The position numbers were made by a program, and so were the translations under genes. This document shows positions 1 through 8,653 of a stretch of DNA of 64,000 nt, piece after piece. The notes under the pieces were generated by a model. It was given only the letters and a program-made list of their open reading frames with translations. It was not told the DNA's origin and did not search any database. Source of the DNA: Tritrichomonas musculus (taxonomy: Eukaryota > Parabasalia > Tritrichomonadida > Tritrichomonadidae); NCBI GenBank assembly GCA_039105265.1, contig JAPFFF010000058.1:186001-250000 (forward strand), written 5' to 3'. How positions within the stretch are numbered: position 1 is the stretch's first letter; each line of letters opens with the position of its first letter.

Positions 1-160
1 GAAAAACAAAAGATCAAGGTAAATGGACATTTACATAAAAGATAAACAATGAACCAGCCAACTTTTTCTATATCACGTTTTTTTTTTATGGTTAATGGCG
101 AATATTAAGGAAAATCATTTGACCTAGAATTTTATGATCAAATTATTTCACCTTTATAGG

Positions 161-165
161 TCATA
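161..165 (+). promoter_or_regulatory. Inr-like initiator TCATA
   Basis: TCATA matches the trichomonad initiator TCA(+1)Y(T/A). Its A is 7 nt ahead of the ATG at 170. This supports 170 rather than 134 as the start of the coiled-coil gene. The consensus comes from knowledge of Trichomonas; its use here is inferred. Confidence 0.5.
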
Positions 166-169
166 TTGT

Positions 170-847
170 ATGACAACAAAACCACCAGAAAAGCCTTTAT
201 CTCTTCAAGAAGAATACGAAAATGAAAAAGCTCAAAACGATCAACTGCAAAAACAAAGTGATAAACAAAAAAAGCAATTAACTCAATCAGATAGTAAATA
301 TAATGCCTTGAAAAAGTTGGTTGATTCACTGCAGGCTGCTAAAAAAAAATTAATGGACCAGTTAAGAGCAATGAGAGAAGAAGAAGAAAAGAGAGAAAAA
401 GAAATCCAAGAAGATTATGAAAATTCTTTAACTGAATATCGAAAATCTCTTGAAAGTTCTAAAATACCTCTACAACTCGAAAAATCTCAATATGAAATGA
501 TTAATAACAGATATAAATTTATATTGGAACGTTGGGAAATTAAAAGGAACCAACTTAATAATAGCATTTCCGAAAAACAATATACAAAACAATTAGTTGC
601 GTCTAAAATTCGAGAAACAAATGAAAGAATTAATTATTATAAGAAAATTTTAAAATCAAGAGATCCTAATTTAAATTTAGATGAAGATCCAAACGAAGGA
701 GCATTGAAAGCTGTTTACGCTCAACAACTTAGAATACAACAGGAAGCACGAGAAAAGCAAGAACAAAAAGAAGAACTAGAAAAAAAGTGCAGAGAACTTA
801 AAGAACAAAGAGATGCGCTCAAGAAAAAAATAGCAAACTCTGAATAA
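170..847 (+). CDS. Coiled-coil protein, 225 aa, unknown function
   Basis: The protein is almost wholly a charged coiled coil, rich in Lys, Glu and Gln, from about residue 10 to the end. It has no catalytic motif, signal peptide or membrane segment. The ATG at 170 is preferred over the in-frame ATG at 134: the upstream stretch (MIKLFHLYRS...) is hydrophobic and unlike the rest, and an Inr-like TCATA lies at 161-165. Such short coiled-coil proteins in flagellated protists are often cytoskeletal or axonemal, but nothing here proves that. The next gene lies 484 bp downstream on the same strand. Confidence 0.75.
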   Translation: MTTKPPEKPLSLQEEYENEKAQNDQLQKQSDKQKKQLTQSDSKYNALKKLVDSLQAAKKKLMDQLRAMREEEEKREKEIQEDYENSLTEYRKSLESSKIPLQLEKSQYEMINNRYKFILERWEIKRNQLNNSISEKQYTKQLVASKIRETNERINYYKKILKSRDPNLNLDEDPNEGALKAVYAQQLRIQQEAREKQEQKEELEKKCRELKEQRDALKKKIANSE

Positions 848-1111
848 TTTCCTCATTTATATCTTTATTTGCTATTTAATCCAATAAATATATTAGAACT
901 TTCAAAGAATTATCCACCAATTATATTTTTATAGGGAATATAGAAAGTTAAATCCTATCCTCATTAGAAAGGAATTAAAAATAACTTTGTTGTTCTCCAT
1001 TTTTGATAAGTGAACTGGAGCATAAATGGCGTAACAATTCATCTTTTAATAAATGACGTATGAAAGTCACAAAGTTCCTGAAATTTATTAAAAATATAAC
1101 AATCTATCAAC

Positions 1112-1148
<37 letters not shown>

Positions 1149-1331
1149 TGAGGATCAGAAACATAAATACATTTCGAGAATCTGGATTGCTCATAGATTG
1201 TGGTGAAATTGGATGATTAAATTAAATTCAATTTTTGATCGACATTTTTCACTTTAAAAACCGTTTATCAATTTCATGTAAACATTTAATTATAAACGGA
1301 ACTATTACCCTTTCAATTTTAAAAAATCATT
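848..1331. other. Intergenic, with 29-nt T tract
   Basis: AT-rich spacer. Apart from an uninterrupted T run at 1114-1142 and the Inr of the next gene at 1327-1331, I see no gene or ordered repeat. Confidence 0.6.
1327..1331 (+). promoter_or_regulatory. Inr-like initiator TCATT abutting ATG
   Basis: TCATT directly precedes the ATG at 1332, which implies a 5' leader of only 3 nt if the A is +1. Very short leaders are usual in trichomonads. The call rests on the motif and its position only. Confidence 0.5.
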
Positions 1332-3128
1332 ATGTCCAAAATTCCAATTTTAAACAGGGGAAATAATAATAGACGCGATAGTCTTGCTAGACCTGATGCA
1401 TTTAAACATAATGAGCCAAGAAGGCCATTATCTCGAATAAGTAATAACCAAATCTCTTCTCAAAATACACCAAAAGTTAAAAGCAAAAGAAGTAATATAT
1501 TTTTACACCAACCAACAATGAGTGGCCTTAATGGTAGGAAGTTACCAGATGACATTCTTGGAAAACAAAAAACCGTTGGAAATGGAAACTCGCTTGATCT
1601 ACTTTTTCGATATATCAATAAAATTGGTAAGCCATTTTTTGTTCCAGAATTTTCGAATTTGGTTTTTCCCAAAGCCCTTTCCACCCTTCATCAAATAACT
1701 GTATCCAAATATGAAAGTAAAAAAAATTTGAAAAAAAATCCAAGGTCAAGTATCGCTGTAGCAAGTGAAATAACAGATACAGATAATAAACCAAAAGATC
1801 TTGGTTTAACCCCAGTATTCGACCAATTCAATCTCATGATACGAAACAACAAAAATCAATTGATGTGTATGACCGATTTTTTACTTCTTTACTGTGCATA
1901 TTTAATAATAGTTTGTGAGGGAAATTCAGATAACATGAATTTACCACTTTATTTTTTAAAGATATTCATTCAACTACCTGATTTACCCAAAAGACCACAA
2001 GAAGCAGAAGTACTAGCATCAGCACTTATGAAAAAAGCTGGTTCAGAACCAGCAGTAAGGGGGCATTCAACTGAAGCAATGAACTTTCTTGTACATTACG
2101 AAAACTCAATTTTAAATCGTGTTAGGTCAGGATGTGAATGTCATGATACGGCACTATCTGAGTTTTGCAGGAAAGTAATGGCTTTGTTTAATGGTGGTTT
2201 ACCAACAAATCAAGCACCTCCTCCACCAACATTTGCAACAATTAGTGAAATTGCAACCGAGAGTGTAAGTAATGATATGATGACATCATTTCTATCAGCA
2301 TTTGAAGCAGGTGAAAAACCACGTGATTTAATTTCATTCATCAGCAACATTGTTCAAACAATGAACCGATTTGCTCGATCAGCTCCAATACTTGAGAAGG
2401 GATCAAATCTTATTAAGTTTTCCTTAAATCTTCTTCAACCATCACCACCCATTGAAACAGTTAGCCAGGTAATTAATTTATGCTATTCAATTTTAAGTGG
2501 CGAACTATTTTTGTCTGGAAATGATTCATTTGATGCTTTAGAAGCAATTCAATCACTATCTAATATCATTTTTGAAATTATACCCTCTGATGTACTTCTT
2601 GCAGCAATAGCAGCAACGATTGCAAATTCTGCAGATTCACTTCTCTGCCTTCTCATGAAAAAATTAAGTGAATATTATCAAGAACATAGAAATGAGATAA
2701 ACAAACGTCAGTTAGCTGAAATTGCATCAACACTTGATGCTTTTCATCCTGATTTTAAAGAAAGACCTCCATTTCTAAATATTAATTTTGGATTAGACGA
2801 AAAATTAGCTTCAATGACAGAATCTATTGAAAAATTAATGAATCCTGATACTCTTTTTGAAGAAATGGAGAATGTTATCAAGCAAGATCCAGCAATTTTG
2901 AATGATTATCCACTTTATTTACGTGGATTCCTTCAACGTGCTTATTATTTATATCATAATGAAGAACCTGCTGGAATGAGTGAAGATCAAAGACAATTAG
3001 CTGAATCTATGACTCAAGAAATAAATTCAATAAGCAACGAAGATTTGGTAAATGGCGGTAAATATAGTGTTGAAGTTTTATCTGCTCAACTTGAAGAAAT
3101 GAAGTCTTATAATAATTCATCATGGTAG
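1332..3128 (+). CDS. Unrecognised 598-aa helical protein with basic N-terminal tail
   Basis: Residues 1-75 are basic and disordered (Arg, Asn, Ser rich). From about 85 onward the sequence looks like a continuous helical, HEAT-like or scaffold protein, with a Pro-rich spot (QAPPPPTFAT) near residue 300. It has no membrane segment or catalytic motif that I recognise. The start is supported by an Inr-like TCATT ending one base before the ATG. The basic tail plus helical body would suit a nuclear or cytoskeletal binding protein, but I cannot name a family. The gene ends 306 bp before the 3' end of the convergent gene at 3434-4051. Confidence 0.75.
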   Translation: MSKIPILNRGNNNRRDSLARPDAFKHNEPRRPLSRISNNQISSQNTPKVKSKRSNIFLHQPTMSGLNGRKLPDDILGKQKTVGNGNSLDLLFRYINKIGKPFFVPEFSNLVFPKALSTLHQITVSKYESKKNLKKNPRSSIAVASEITDTDNKPKDLGLTPVFDQFNLMIRNNKNQLMCMTDFLLLYCAYLIIVCEGNSDNMNLPLYFLKIFIQLPDLPKRPQEAEVLASALMKKAGSEPAVRGHSTEAMNFLVHYENSILNRVRSGCECHDTALSEFCRKVMALFNGGLPTNQAPPPPTFATISEIATESVSNDMMTSFLSAFEAGEKPRDLISFISNIVQTMNRFARSAPILEKGSNLIKFSLNLLQPSPPIETVSQVINLCYSILSGELFLSGNDSFDALEAIQSLSNIIFEIIPSDVLLAAIAATIANSADSLLCLLMKKLSEYYQEHRNEINKRQLAEIASTLDAFHPDFKERPPFLNINFGLDEKLASMTESIEKLMNPDTLFEEMENVIKQDPAILNDYPLYLRGFLQRAYYLYHNEEPAGMSEDQRQLAESMTQEINSISNEDLVNGGKYSVEVLSAQLEEMKSYNNSSW

Positions 3129-3433
3129 ATTATATTGGAATTATTTCATTTATTATTATTATTATTTATGTGTAGCTATTATTAATAAATCTCATTTGTT
3201 TTTACAATTTTGTTACTTTTTAATGCTCATGCCCTATGAGTCATATATACAATTATTTTTTTTTTATATTGAAATACTTACTCATTATCGCAAAAGTTTT
3301 ATCATATTATTTCGATTTTGATAAATTAAAAATATTTATACAAATTTTGTGAATATGCATTTTAATGTATATAATATATAATTTTACTGAACATATATAT
3401 AAATAAATAACAATAATATTATATCAAGAAATA
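3129..3433. other. Convergent intergenic spacer
   Basis: AT-rich spacer between the 3' ends of two convergent genes. I see no ordered element in it. Confidence 0.5.
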
Positions 3434-4051
3434 TTAAAAGAAAAAATCTCGAACTTCATGCTCTCCAATGTCTGAGAAAGTAGGTTTTGCTCTTTGCCTA
3501 GCTTTCTTTTTAATATCAACATCGAAACCATTAACGCTTGACGAAATTAGATCAAACGGAAAAGGACGAACGGGCTCACGCTTTAAATTCTTTTCAATAT
3601 CACGATTTTTACCAACTTTACTAAGAGTTTTTTCGGTAAAATATTTTTCTGGACAAAAACGCTCAATAACTGGAGGTTGAAGATGCTTTGATAAATGATA
3701 TTCTTTTTTATTTGGCTGATTTAATCGTTGTTCTCTTTCTACACTTAGTAAAATTAATTTTAAGTCTTCTATATCCTTTTGGTCGTTGTCAATTTTCGAT
3801 TGCGGCCTTTTTCCAACAACTGTTGACAAGGGTACGTTTAATGTAGAGTCGTCTCCAATTTCTGGAGTGTCAGGTAGTTGGTTTTCATGTATTTTCCGTA
3901 AGTCGATAGGCTGATTCATAAAAGATTCATCAATAAAAGACATTTGCTTTTTTTCTTGTTTTATCTGAGGCTTAGGGATATAATTGTGCTTAGTTACTAT
4001 TTGAGATTTTGGTCTTGATACATGAGTAATTTTCATATCATTAATTGACAT
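3434..4051 (-). CDS. Unrecognised 205-aa basic, low-structure protein
   Basis: The protein is rich in Lys, Pro, Asp and Gln, with short charged patches and no hydrophobic core, so it is probably disordered. A helical stretch (DQKDIEDLKLILLSVEREQR) lies near residues 90-110, and the C-terminus is basic and ends in three Phe. On the minus strand an Inr-like TCATA (4080-4084) lies about 30 nt ahead of the ATG. No family is recognised. It is convergent with the gene at 1332-3128 and lies 163 bp downstream of a divergently placed HAD phosphatase gene's 3' end. Confidence 0.65.
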   Translation of the reverse strand: MSINDMKITHVSRPKSQIVTKHNYIPKPQIKQEKKQMSFIDESFMNQPIDLRKIHENQLPDTPEIGDDSTLNVPLSTVVGKRPQSKIDNDQKDIEDLKLILLSVEREQRLNQPNKKEYHLSKHLQPPVIERFCPEKYFTEKTLSKVGKNRDIEKNLKREPVRPFPFDLISSSVNGFDVDIKKKARQRAKPTFSDIGEHEVRDFFF

Positions 4052-4214
4052 GAAATATTAACGAGTTTTTAACTTTTTGTATGAAAATCTCAGCAACAAA
4101 AAATAAAAGAAAAAGTTACTGGCAACTTACCAAATAGCAATAACAATATTTACATGAAAATTTAATAATTTCATTTAACAGCATTCCAAAACTAATTTAT
4201 TACTATTGCTGCAT

Positions 4215-5024
4215 TCAATGATTAGAACAAAAAATTTTGTCTTTGATCCATTTGGCAACGCCATCTTCATTATTGGTACATGTGGTTTCGTTTGCGCACT
4301 GTTTTACTTCCTTTATTGCATTTTCCATTGCAATACCTGTTCCAACGAGCTTTAACATTCCAATATCATTGAAATCATCACCAAATGCAGCTGTTTGCTC
4401 TATAGGTATATGTGTATAATCAATTAGTGCTTCAATAGCTTTTTCTTTGGTTGCTCCGCTTTTGGAAAATTTATACCAAGGGATGTCAGAAAATTTGAGA
4501 TAATCAATTTTCCCAGCTCCAATGCTAGCAGCAATTTGAGATGCTTTGTTTTCATCAGTAGTTTGAACGCAAATTTTCATTGCTGACTGATTGAAATTTT
4601 TAAAATCATCATAAATTGAATAGTCTGCAAATTTGACTGACATTTCTTCAACATGCCTATTCCAATATATTTTATCTACATGATCTGCTGTCATTTCCGC
4701 ATTCTCACCACAAACTTTGTATACTGCATTTAAAATTGTTTGCGTTTCTTGCGGGGTAAATTCACATGAGTATATTACTTGATCTTCTACAAAAACTGAA
4801 GCACCTCCATTTGTAATAAGAAAATCTGGTTTAACTTGATCTATATATTCTTTGATGGCTATTTTTGCTCTTGAAGTTGAGAAGCCAATAAGAATACCCG
4901 ACTTTTGTGCTTCTTTTAAAACTTGCAGTGAAAAATCAGAAATTGTTTTATCATCATGAAGAAGTGTTCCATCTAAATCAGTAAGAATAAGTTTAATGCT
5001 TGAATAATTAATTGGGGAAGCCAT
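4215..5024 (-). CDS. Cof-type HAD-IIB sugar/flavin phosphatase-like hydrolase
   Basis: This is a cytosolic Mg-dependent phosphatase of the haloacid dehalogenase superfamily, Cof/IIB subfamily. Members remove phosphate from sugar phosphates or FMN-like substrates, and the exact substrate cannot be told here. Motif I is DLDGT near residues 17-21, with the nucleophile and acid/base Asp. Motif II lies around FSTSR, and motif IV is GDDFNDIGML near the C-terminus. Between them sits the alpha/beta cap typical of Cof proteins. The 269-aa length is normal for the family. Cof-like genes in trichomonads are often regarded as bacterial acquisitions, which is possible here but not shown by base composition. 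It lies 320 bp downstream of the importin gene on the same strand. Confidence 0.9.
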   Translation of the reverse strand: MASPINYSSIKLILTDLDGTLLHDDKTISDFSLQVLKEAQKSGILIGFSTSRAKIAIKEYIDQVKPDFLITNGGASVFVEDQVIYSCEFTPQETQTILNAVYKVCGENAEMTADHVDKIYWNRHVEEMSVKFADYSIYDDFKNFNQSAMKICVQTTDENKASQIAASIGAGKIDYLKFSDIPWYKFSKSGATKEKAIEALIDYTHIPIEQTAAFGDDFNDIGMLKLVGTGIAMENAIKEVKQCANETTCTNNEDGVAKWIKDKIFCSNH

Positions 5025-5344
5025 TTTTATAAATAAGAGTCCAGAAATTTTTCAAATTTTGTGAACTCTAAAGAAAAAATTGTGTGCAAAATAATCGTGA
5101 TAGCTTTGTAAAAAAAATCGGGATATCTTTTAATAAAAAAAATAAGAAATGAATGTTCACATCAAAAAACGTTTAACAAATTTACTTTTACAAAATATCA
5201 CAAAATGAGTCTTCATCTATATAAAAACGAAAAATAGTTCATGAATATTGTGAAAAAAATATAACATATTAATAGCAAATCAATATATATTTATGCATAT
5301 ACAATTTATTTTTAATAATCAAAAATAATATATAAGTAATAATA
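5025..5344. other. Intergenic spacer
   Basis: AT-rich. It carries the presumed promoter of the HAD gene: a minus-strand TCACA about 40 nt before its ATG. Nothing else stands out. Confidence 0.5.
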
Positions 5345-8203
5345 TCAATGTGAAATCAAATTAATTAACTGTTGCTTCTTTTTGTTTCTTTTATCGTATT
5401 TACTTAACACACTTTGATTAATTTCTTGATTAGACATCAGTTGCTTAAAGACAGCTAGAGATTGCTGTTTCACATTATCTGATATTTTTCTAAATTCAAT
5501 TTGTGACTGGGATTCGATGAAAAGTCTTGAGAATGCAAGTGCAATCTCAGTCAAAACATTTTGAGATGCAGCATTTTTATTCAACAAACTGATCATTGAT
5601 GAACACATTGTTTCTGTCTCAAGCAAATCTGCAGGAGGAAACTGTTGAAGTGCTCCAACGATCAGATTTTCAGGGAATGAATCATCCAACAATGAATACG
5701 ATAAGAAAAAGGAAGCAATATTTGACAAAAGTTCCTGATAACCACTCTTCTTTGAAAGCGCTCTTGACCACCAATTCAAAACGGAAGGCAAAACTTCATG
5801 AAGCAATCCAACTTGTTGAGGGAAAAGTCTACATAAAAGGCCAAGGAAATATGCAACATTTTGTTGTAAATCTGGATCTTTGAAAGACTTCGCATTTGCT
5901 TGAATAAAGATGCAAATTTGAATAGGAATTGATTCATCGATATGACAGAATTCAAGAGCATCTGCTAATGCACCAATAATTGAAAATACGTTATCTTCAT
6001 TTGTTTGTTGCATCCATGCAATTAAACTATTACAAATTGAAGTTACATTATCAGGATTACTTTTGAAGAAGACACCAAAGAATTCCATTATATCTTGGAT
6101 GAGAATATCAATTTTTTGGTTATTGAAAGGCGGAACTCCTTCTAAATATTTTATTTGGCCAGTCATTAATTGTGATAAAAATGTGAAAGTTAAAGTTGAA
6201 AATTGTTGAAGATTTGCATTACGACATCTCTTATATAAAGATTTCGCTGCTACTATGGCTGATTGAAGAAGTTCAGGTTCTGTTTGTTCAAGTAAAATTT
6301 TAATGACAAGCTGATAGAGAGTAACAGCAATGGGATTATCATTAGGAATAACTTTTGCCAAATGAGTGACATTAGAACAGCCACAATCTTGATCATAAGA
6401 ATCATCACTTTCAAGTAAATGTTTAATGATTTGACAGAGTCCTTCAAGTAAAGTTTTATCTCCTGAATAGCCCGTATAAATAGAAGCCGTCTCGGTTGCA
6501 AGATATTTATATTGCTCATCTTGAATTGCGGCACCGATATTTGACACGAATGGCGATATAATAGGAACAGATCGATCTTTAAAGCACAATGCAATTTTAT
6601 CTAAATATGTGCAAGCATTTTTAATTGCATTTTCGTTGTTTGAGGTAAACGCTTCTGCTATTGTTTGTTGGCAGAGTGGAACCAAAGAATCGCACATTGA
6701 TTCTTCATTCGTAACAAGGGCAGCAATAATCAAAAGTGCTGTTGATCGGATTGTGATATCTTTTGGATTATCTTTGTTGAAAATCGTCTCAAGCCATTCG
6801 AGAACTGAATCAACAATATCATCATCAAGAGACTCTGTCGATTTAATCAAAAGTGAAATCACTTCCATAAAAGATGCCATTATTTCGTCATTGACCATGT
6901 TTTTGGCAAGAAGACCCCAAACAGCAGGAAGGAGACCTTCAATTTCTTTATCACATTCAGTGAGAAGAGTGATGATGCAAGCATAGGCAAGATGGCATAT
7001 TGTGACATTTGGTGAAGATATATAATGTGATATTAATTCAATTAAAGATGGGTAATATGATACTAGTTCAGGAGATCCATTTTCAAAGGAATTGATTACA
7101 AGTAGCGCTATCTCTTGAAGTGTTGGATTTGAACTTTTTAATGCGTTTTGAAGGCATTCAACAATGAATTTAATCTCTTCTTGAGATCGGACAGGTGAAG
7201 CCTCAAGAAAAGGAATAAAGAGGTAAAGTCCAGTGCATTGAGAATATTCATCACCTCTCATGAGTGTTTTTATCAAATCTAAGACTAATTGACGTTCTGA
7301 CGTTTCTGTAATCGTATTGTAAATGATTTCAAAAGAATCTTCTGGGATTGTAAGATCTATCTTTATCATATCTTTTAATACTTCAATATCAAGATTAATA
7401 AGCGTAATTAAGAGTTCTCTGGGTAAAAGAGGTAGAATATCTGAAAACCATGTGATAGCTTGCGAAACAATACTCGATTTTGATAAAACTGCTAGAAACT
7501 GGCTGAAAAGATCAATTGGCAGTATCTTTAAATGGAACAGCTCGTCTACTAATGCCCAGTAATTATTTTTGGTTTCATCGTCAATGATTTGAGGTTCATT
7601 TGGTAGCATTTCCATGATATATTGACAAACAGGATTAAATATTTCTGGACTTTGTGTGATTTGGAGAATATCCAAAAACATTTTAGCTGAAACAGAAAAA
7701 TGAGAAAAGTTAGGCTGAGACAAGCCCCATTGCGCTAGTTGAATTAATTGCTCAAGATTGTTTGAAACGAATTCATCAGGTAAATCAGACCTAGAACTTA
7801 AAAACCAATGAGACTTAAAATCATTGTTGTTTGATGATAATACAGCATTTGCTATATCAATTTGTTTTGAAATTGAAAAAATAATAGAAAATATATTTGC
7901 TAAAGAATGAATTATCGATGGATCTTCTGAATTATTGACGTATTGATAAAATTTAATTATCAAATTATTTTGTTGTTCTTGGCTATAATTTGTCCAGTGC
8001 TTAAGTAAAATTTTTCCAATATAAATAAGATAATTTTTTTGTATATTTGGATTTGTTTCATTTTCAAAAAACTGCATAAATAATTGAATGCTCGCAGGAT
8101 CTTCTATTATTTGCATTAATGCTGTAGTAGCATTTTCGATGTCTTTATTATCTTGAGAAAGGGACATTTGAAGCAGGAGGGGAATATCAGGATTGGAATT
8201 CAT
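5345..8203 (-). CDS. Importin-beta family karyopherin (importin-4/5-like)
   Basis: This is a nuclear transport receptor of the importin-beta superfamily, which binds cargo, RanGTP and nucleoporin FG repeats. The 952-aa protein is a continuous series of HEAT-type helical pairs. The N-terminus (a MNSNPDIPLLLQ start, then a DNKDIENATTALMQI helix) resembles the Ran-binding first repeats of importin-4/RanBP5. The length fits that group. The frame can be extended 11 codons upstream only to a TTG, so I place the start at the ATG at 8203. No internal truncation is seen. The paralogue assignment (importin-4, -5 or a divergent form) is uncertain. The gene is divergent from tRNA-Ser and ATG7 across about 290 bp. 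Confidence 0.8.
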   Translation of the reverse strand: MNSNPDIPLLLQMSLSQDNKDIENATTALMQIIEDPASIQLFMQFFENETNPNIQKNYLIYIGKILLKHWTNYSQEQQNNLIIKFYQYVNNSEDPSIIHSLANIFSIIFSISKQIDIANAVLSSNNNDFKSHWFLSSRSDLPDEFVSNNLEQLIQLAQWGLSQPNFSHFSVSAKMFLDILQITQSPEIFNPVCQYIMEMLPNEPQIIDDETKNNYWALVDELFHLKILPIDLFSQFLAVLSKSSIVSQAITWFSDILPLLPRELLITLINLDIEVLKDMIKIDLTIPEDSFEIIYNTITETSERQLVLDLIKTLMRGDEYSQCTGLYLFIPFLEASPVRSQEEIKFIVECLQNALKSSNPTLQEIALLVINSFENGSPELVSYYPSLIELISHYISSPNVTICHLAYACIITLLTECDKEIEGLLPAVWGLLAKNMVNDEIMASFMEVISLLIKSTESLDDDIVDSVLEWLETIFNKDNPKDITIRSTALLIIAALVTNEESMCDSLVPLCQQTIAEAFTSNNENAIKNACTYLDKIALCFKDRSVPIISPFVSNIGAAIQDEQYKYLATETASIYTGYSGDKTLLEGLCQIIKHLLESDDSYDQDCGCSNVTHLAKVIPNDNPIAVTLYQLVIKILLEQTEPELLQSAIVAAKSLYKRCRNANLQQFSTLTFTFLSQLMTGQIKYLEGVPPFNNQKIDILIQDIMEFFGVFFKSNPDNVTSICNSLIAWMQQTNEDNVFSIIGALADALEFCHIDESIPIQICIFIQANAKSFKDPDLQQNVAYFLGLLCRLFPQQVGLLHEVLPSVLNWWSRALSKKSGYQELLSNIASFFLSYSLLDDSFPENLIVGALQQFPPADLLETETMCSSMISLLNKNAASQNVLTEIALAFSRLFIESQSQIEFRKISDNVKQQSLAVFKQLMSNQEINQSVLSKYDKRNKKKQQLINLISH

Positions 8204-8496
8204 TTGAGATTTTACAAGACCATGTATTTTATTCAAATTTTTTGATATTCGAATTTTAATTATATTATTTCTTCGCCAATACTAAAGATTTTATATTTTT
8301 TTATAATTTAATAAAGCGTTTTATAAAATAGAATAAGTAAATATTTCTTAATAGAGCTTTTTTAATGTTTATTTTAGATGATAATAAAGAAATATTTTCA
8401 AATGATATTTAAATTTATATATGGTCATAATCAATTTTTTCAATTTAGCTAACTAAAAAATCATGATATTGTATTTTTATTTTTTATATACAAGAT

Positions 8497-8578
8497 GGCA
8501 CGATGGCCGAGTGGTTAAGGCGTGGGATTTGAGTCCCCATGGGTTTATCCCTCATCAGTTCGAATCTGGTTCGTGTCG
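8497..8578 (+). tRNA. tRNA-Ser (anticodon TGA)
   Basis: This is a type II tRNA of 82 nt. The acceptor stem is GGCACGA/TCGTGTC with one G-T pair. The A box (TGGCCGAGTGG) is followed by anticodon loop TTTGAGT, giving TGA. The variable arm pairs GGG with CCC, and the B box is AGTTCGAATCT. The discriminator is G, as expected for eukaryotic tRNA-Ser. The base of the anticodon loop has an A31-C39 mismatch, and position 37 is G where A is usual for Ser. A T run starting at 8580 serves as the Pol III terminator. The gene lies 76 bp upstream of the ATG7 start. Confidence 0.9.
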
Positions 8579-8630
8579 GTTTTTTTATTCTTTTTTTTTT
8601 TTATTTGTTTTCAATTTAAATATGGTCATT

Positions 8631-8635
8631 TCACT
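8631..8635 (+). promoter_or_regulatory. Inr-like initiator TCACT of ATG7
   Basis: TCACT fits TCA(+1)Y(T/A) and lies about 20 nt before the ATG at 8654. A second candidate, TCATT, overlaps just upstream. Confidence 0.4.
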
Positions 8636-8653
8636 ATAATACAGTATCTTAAA

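Noticed and set aside
5596-5883. Open frames opposite the importin, ATG7, ABC and metacaspase-like genes
   Set aside because: They lie antisense or out of frame within well-supported conserved genes.
8497-8578. Reading the tRNA as Gln (TTG) or Leu (GAG)
   Set aside because: These need a shifted anticodon loop with worse stem pairing. The long variable arm excludes Gln, and the G discriminator favours Ser.
8522-8653. Upstream extension of the ATG7 frame
   Set aside because: It overlaps the tRNA-Ser gene and its terminator and translates to a Phe-rich, unconserved peptide; the ATG at 8654 starts the conserved domain.
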